A program made the translations under genes and the position numbers. Positions 60,701 to 64,000 of a stretch of DNA of 64,000 bases are shown here, in pieces (the first letter of the stretch is position 1; every line of letters starts with the position of its first letter). The notes below the pieces were generated by a model. The model was given only the letters and a program-made list of their open reading frames with translations, did not search any database and was not told the DNA's origin. The DNA comes from Dendrolimus kikuchii (Eukaryota > Arthropoda > Insecta > Lepidoptera > Lasiocampidae): NCBI GenBank assembly GCA_019925095.2, contig CM034389.1, forward strand, positions 20,199,435 through 20,263,434, read 5' to 3'.

Positions 60701-61911
60701 CCATCAAAAACCGTGCGAAGTTTTTCAGAGTTGGCTTTGAAGATGCCATGATGCGGGACGTAAAAATGGTCTTTTCCTTTGAATGTGCTGGGGTGACAAA
60801 GAGCCATGTGGCCCATGTCAATGTATTCCTTCATGAAGTCGATATATTTTGAGCGGAGGGTAGGATCTCTTTGGAGTTTGCGCTCCAAATTAAGGAATCG
60901 TCGTAGTGCAATAGCGTGGGTTGCACCGAGCTTAGGTGCCTTTGTAAGAAAGGGAAGGGATACTATGTATCGCCCTGTGGGATCACGTGTGGTGGTAGAA
61001 CGAAAGTTCTCCTCACACTCGTCAGAGGTTGAGTTGTCCTTTGATTGCACTTCTTCGACTTCCCAGAATCTCTCCAGAGCGGAGTGTATTTCTTTATTTG
61101 AGTGTTGGGGTTGTAAACAGTCAATATTTACTAGTGCTGAATTAACTTGAGGCTCAGGCTTTGTGTAGTTTGGATTGATAGGACCTAAAAGAGCGAAATT
61201 GAAGATCGTGCCGAAGGCTATTGGTCTGCCGGGGCCCAAAAAAATTTTGTTACCATCCAAAATTTGGCCCAAGACATCAGAACCTAAAATTAAGTCAATA
61301 GCGGCTGGAAAACGATAAGACGAGTCTGCTAGGGGAAGCTGTGTCGAGTCGAGGAGTGGAACAACGTCAGGTAACATTGTTAATGGTAAAAGACCTGTCA
61401 AATCTGGTAGAATGTATGCCTTTGCGCTAATTACTGGGACTTCGGTGTGAATAGGGCGGAATGTGATGGTAGTTGAAGAACTAGAGTTTTGAGTCTGCTG
61501 ATTACCGACTCCTGTAATTTTTAGTTCTGTGTGCTCGACAGGCAAACGTAATTTTTGTGTCATAGTTTTAGTTAACAAGGTTAGCATGGAACCGCTGTCT
61601 AATAATGCTCTTGCCTTATGAAATTCTCCAGCGTTGTCTGCTAGTTCTAGGGACACAGTGGGTAATAAAACTGGTGGATCGTGTACTGTAATGTGCTGAG
61701 TATGTGCTGAAATATGACTGTCATTTTGGTTAGCTTTATCAGAGGAAGTAACAGGGCTGCCGGGCAAGTGATTATTATGATAAACTTTATTATCATAGTG
61801 CTGAGTATGAAACTGGGATTTATTTTGTTTACGTGATGTAGTGGATGGTGTATATTGTAGCGATGGTATGGGTGGGTGTAGTGTAGTATTGTGTAAGTGA
61901 GTAGCAGGTAG
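57781..61911 (-). CDS. pol: BEL/Pao pol: protease, reverse transcriptase, RNase H, integrase
   Basis: Open without interruption from just after the TGA at 61914 to the stop at 57781. Numbered from position 61767: aspartic protease DSGS at 57-60; reverse transcriptase Asp in VVFSTD (about 397) and VDD at 474-476; RNase H acidic residues around 651 and 728; integrase zinc site His957...Cys994/Cys997; integrase core Asp1029, Asp1095 and Glu1147. Order and length match the family. There is no ATG near the start: the frame is continuous with gag apart from the one stop, so pol is presumably made as an extension of gag. Confidence 0.93.
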   Translation of the reverse strand, partial: LPATHLHNTTLHPPIPSLQYTPSTTSRKQNKSQFHTQHYDNKVYHNNHLPGSPVTSSDKANQNDSHISAHTQHITVHDPPVLLPTVSLELADNAGEFHKARALLDSGSMLTLLTKTMTQKLRLPVEHTELKITGVGNQQTQNSSSSTTITFRPIHTEVPVISAKAYILPDLTGLLPLTMLPDVVPLLDSTQLPLADSSYRFPAAIDLILGSDVLGQILDGNKIFLGPGRPIAFGTIFNFALLGPINPNYTKPEPQVNSALVNIDCLQPQHSNKEIHSALERFWEVEEVQSKDNSTSDECEENFRSTTTRDPTGRYIVSLPFLTKAPKLGATHAIALRRFLNLERKLQRDPTLRSKYIDFMKEYIDMGHMALCHPSTFKGKDHFYVPHHGIFKANSEKLRTVFDGSCKSSNGVSLNDCLHTGPPLQRDITDIILNFRTHKVVFSTDIQMMFRNILVHPDHRRFQLILWRSSPDQPLLTYALSTVTYGLRPSPFLANRSIIQLVTDEGHRFPQAAQVLTHSIFVDDILTGHDSVDKAIALQTELIELLALGGFHLRKWTSNSRQLLERFPDDQCDIPKDFDVVPDSNAIKVLGMQWIPQTDEFTYHISVPTLEKFTKRSILSTIARLYDPSGWISPVIFRAKLLIQHLWTLKLDWDESAPNDVTFQFQHIFEDLPLLSALRLPRTICTSKDSTYTLHGFADASESGYAAAVYLHETNITGQVHVRLLVSKSKVAPIKTRQTIPKLELSAAHLTSLLISRVSVQLSAHITIQQHFCWSDSTIVLAWLKTPSQSLQVFEANRVSAIAANPCNPTWRHVPSALNPADCASRGISAQELLAYDLWWSPTWLKAPPDTWPTMPPALGHHVLPGLKPRKMVAHIAVPDLDTDLLTRFSSLDTLVGVTACIKRFAHNCLVSSHSRIVGPITVDERKKALLHWVRSVQQNMFAEDIHRLQTNKLCTVRIQRLSPFLKDDLLRVGGRLSNSALRYDTQHPLILPSSSPLVDLIIDHFHTIHCHPGADTLHTLLRQQYWILSGRRVIRHRVFKCVRCFRHRAQPNPPFMADLPADRVSPQPVFSQVSTDFAGPFLIKSSTLRNAKLLKGYFCVFVCLATKAVHLEAVSELSTDAFFAALQRFVSRRGIPTLIRSDCGTNYVGARNQLIEVQNFLKANDDRITHKLATQQITWLLNPPSAPSFGGLHEAAVKSTKQLLYRVLGEQHLTFEEFSTLLARIEAVLNSRPLCPLSSDPTDFEVLTAGHFLIGRPLTALPEHSHESSPPSTLRRFRLVQALAQRFWTLWSKSYLHTLQSRSKWTTETSRPKIGELVLIKEDNLPRLQWKMGRIKKILPGKDDVVRVVELSTKDGSLTRPVTKIARLPLDDNST

Positions 61912-63396
61912 TCATTGTTGTGAATTAATAGGTGAATTACGACGAGAAGAGTTTCTTGATTCCGTGGTTGGGCGGGTGTGTTCTTGTCCTCTTAGTTGTG
62001 GGGGCAAGAGGTGAGAATTGTCATATGTGGGTGATTCAAAGCCACTGCGATGTAAGGTGGTATGGTGTTTCTCGCTATCACATTCTCTACACCGTCCTGT
62101 GGATCTGCACTCGTCAGAGTAATGGGGTCCTAGACACTTACGGCACCGTTCATGAGCTTGGATAAAATCCCAGCGCCCTTGCGTAGGCTGTCTTAGGTAT
62201 TCACCGCAGTTCAGCAACCTGTGTCCTCTAACGTGACACCAAGGGCAGTAATAATTATTGGTCGGTGCTGGTGGGTGGGCGGAATCTTGTGCTATGGGCT
62301 CGAAATATTGTGTAGACTGTGGGTATCCTTGAGCGTACTGTACAGGGTACGCTTGACTTTGTAGAGGATATGCAGGGCGCGTTAAAGGTGGGCGGACGGA
62401 AGTAGTGGGCTGAAAACGAACGTGCCGAATTTCTGGTCTGGGTGCAGAAGCGCGTGGTTGGTACCGTGCTGAGGGAGAAGCACGTTCAGTTTGTCTGTAT
62501 GTCGGGCTGAGGGGAGGGGGGGGTGGGTTATATGTCTCAGTTTCTGTGCAACGTGCATGGTCTTCTAAGAATGTGATTACATCCTTTAAGGTGGGCAGAG
62601 TGTCTGAAGACCCATGCGTTCGTTCAAATAATGTGCGAAGCTCGCCCTTTAACTTCCGCACTACTATTGACACTAGGACGTAGTCTGAGTCATGTAGTGG
62701 TAAGTTTAGGTTTTTAAGCGCCGATTGGGTTGAAATAAGAGGGGCTAAAAATAACTGTCTGATTTGTGAGCGGGTGGTGATGTGGGGTAACTCTAGTATC
62801 ATATCTATAAACCTATCAATGAGAACTCGGCGATTTTCGTAGCGATTGGCAAGTGTTGTCATCGCTACATCGTAGTTCTCATCGGTAACCTTGAGGTGTG
62901 ATACCATACTGAGAGCTTCTCCGGAGAGGCAAGAAAATAAATAGTGTAATTTAACTGCACCTGACAAATTACCGGCAGTGTCCGTAAGGCTTTTGAAAAT
63001 AGTTATGAAAGATGGCCAATCCTCAAGCTTGGAAGAAAATTTGGGTAGATCTATTTTGGGCAGAACAGTAGACGTGGAGAATGTGGGCGAGCTTGGTTTG
63101 ATGCTTGAGCTGATGGTGATGTTTGCCACCAAAATTTTTTCATATGCTTCTATAGCCGAGGTGTAGTAGTCAAAGTACCATTTTTCCACTTTGTCGTCAA
63201 GGTCTTTAGAGTCCAAGATCTCATAATATACTGTATCCAACTTGCCCTTTATATCGTCCAATTTTGTAAAGCGCCCTATGAAATCGTTTACACTATACTT
63301 TTTGTCTCCTTTTAATATAAGGTTAGCTATCTCTAATAGGAAAGTTATGTACTTATGGGTTTGCATAAAGATGGCAGATTGCGATTTGGTAGGCAT
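61912..63396 (-). CDS. gag: BEL/Pao gag
   Basis: Starts at ATG (63396-63394), 494 residues, ending in TGA (61914-61912). The N-terminal half is the helical Pao-type gag (LPKIDLPKFSSKLEDWPSF is typical). The middle is Pro/Tyr-rich. The C-terminus has zinc knuckles: CPWCHVRGHRLLNC (C-x2-C-x4-H-x4-C), CRKCLGPHYSDEC, and a third CRECDSEKHHTTLH. Gag packages the RNA in virus-like particles. It is in the same frame as pol. Confidence 0.92.
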   Translation of the reverse strand: MPTKSQSAIFMQTHKYITFLLEIANLILKGDKKYSVNDFIGRFTKLDDIKGKLDTVYYEILDSKDLDDKVEKWYFDYYTSAIEAYEKILVANITISSSIKPSSPTFSTSTVLPKIDLPKFSSKLEDWPSFITIFKSLTDTAGNLSGAVKLHYLFSCLSGEALSMVSHLKVTDENYDVAMTTLANRYENRRVLIDRFIDMILELPHITTRSQIRQLFLAPLISTQSALKNLNLPLHDSDYVLVSIVVRKLKGELRTLFERTHGSSDTLPTLKDVITFLEDHARCTETETYNPPPPPLSPTYRQTERASPSARYQPRASAPRPEIRHVRFQPTTSVRPPLTRPAYPLQSQAYPVQYAQGYPQSTQYFEPIAQDSAHPPAPTNNYYCPWCHVRGHRLLNCGEYLRQPTQGRWDFIQAHERCRKCLGPHYSDECRSTGRCRECDSEKHHTTLHRSGFESPTYDNSHLLPPQLRGQEHTRPTTESRNSSRRNSPINSQQ

Positions 63397-63466
63397 GACG
63401 ATGAGAAGTGCACAATAAGAAAAGGAAAAGCAAACGAAAAAAAAAAAAAAAAATTTTTTTTTTTTT

Positions 63467-63514
<48 letters not shown>

Positions 63515-64000
63515 AATGCTAATAAAGAACACGCAAGAAAGCAGCCAGAGAAACGTAAGAAATACGAAATAAATAAAAATGATTAGGAAAAAAAAATATA
63601 TATCAAACTGTCGTGTGCGCTGAGTCTTAATAAACACGAAGCTATATATAAGCTATAAAAGTTGCACGGCAAGCTAACCACACCGAGTGAAACGAATATA
63701 ATATTCAATATTATTATATCGATCCGATATCACGTTTAGTGCAAGTATTCGAGAATAGGTGTGCTGAATAAAGTACAGAATACGTACTCGAGGTTATATT
63801 AACCTACCTACGTACCAAAAAATAGTTATCGTGTAGCAATTTGCGTTATCCGGCTCGAAGGACCATATGATCTGGCCGATTGCCAGATTTCAAGGGTGCA
63901 AGGGTAAGAGGGAATGGAGATAAATGGACTCACCCGTAATAATATGAGCTGAGTAACCGGAGCGTCTGCGATACAGGAGCAGCAGTGCGTGTTCTCTTGT
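63397..64000 (-). repeat. BEL/Pao 5' leader and part of the 5' LTR
   Basis: An extraordinary A17-T14-A-T43 tract occupies 63437-63511, between the gag start and the probable LTR. Beyond it (63640-64000) is LTR-like sequence without ORFs. No tRNA primer-binding site could be recognised, so the LTR boundary is not set. Confidence 0.5.

Larger units (their letters stand above)
57720..64000 (-). mobile_element. BEL/Pao LTR retrotransposon (runs past the window end)
   Basis: Minus-strand gag and pol in one reading frame fill 63396-57781. After the pol stop a G/C-rich tract (CCCCGGGCCCCAGGA) precedes TGTTCACGCC at 57734, a plausible 3' LTR start. The 5' LTR and primer-binding site should lie between about 63520 and beyond 64000; its start is outside the window, so LTR comparison is impossible here. 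Coding frames are long and clean, which suggests a young insertion. BEL/Pao elements are classed as Belpaoviridae; this is an endogenous copy. Confidence 0.9.

Noticed and set aside
1..64000. CRISPR array, operon or other prokaryote-type system
   Set aside because: No spaced direct repeats of that type exist; introns, SINEs, LINEs and mariners show this is animal nuclear DNA.

Overview
The window looks like moth or butterfly (Lepidoptera) nuclear DNA. It is AT-rich, intron-rich and packed with decayed transposons of kinds I associate with that order: mori-type mariners, BEL/Pao, CR1/Jockey-like LINEs, a LINE ending in an (ATGT)n tail, and tRNA-derived SINEs. The order is an inference from those families; no species call is made.

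Only one host protein gene can be firmly supported. It is the 3' two thirds of Utx (KDM6A-type H3K27 demethylase) on the minus strand, with eight coding exons between 18883 and 8302. All splice phases agree across the seven internal junctions. The exons encode about 956 residues: TPR repeats, a linker, the complete JmjC domain and the C-terminal zinc-binding module. The N-terminal exons (start codon and first TPRs) were not found in the 45 kb upstream, so the gene is partial here or has a very long first intron.

Layout. 1-8300: Utx 3' flank and probable 3' UTR, with two MITE-like elements and dispersed repeats. 8302-18883: Utx exons and introns, the introns holding LINE ends, a tRNA-derived SINE and copies of a LINE-tailed short repeat. 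18884-22160: no recognised exons, but a TATA-type promoter candidate. 22161-26078: a complete PIF/Harbinger element with an intact Myb/SANT-like gene (+) and a broken HARBI1-like transposase (-). 26079-45500: mostly non-coding, with a TTAA-type MITE, dispersed repeats and three promoter-like islands (about 33.0, 36.1 and 42.3-42.9 kb). 45574-46444: a solo LTR. 49100-50384: a dead mariner. 51360-52757: a CR1/Jockey-like LINE fragment followed by an inverted short repeat carrying the same 3' tail. 52927-55203: a second mariner split by a 3' fragment of an R1-like LINE, with target-site duplication. 57720-64000: a BEL/Pao retrotransposon on the minus strand with long open gag and pol, separated by one in-frame TGA followed by CTA.

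Together this is one chromatin-regulator gene embedded in accessory, transposon-derived DNA. The most unusual points are the possible UGA-CUA readthrough joining gag to pol, the dateable LINE-in-mariner nesting, the shared LINE/short-repeat tail, and the very GC-rich Utx catalytic exon in AT-rich surroundings.
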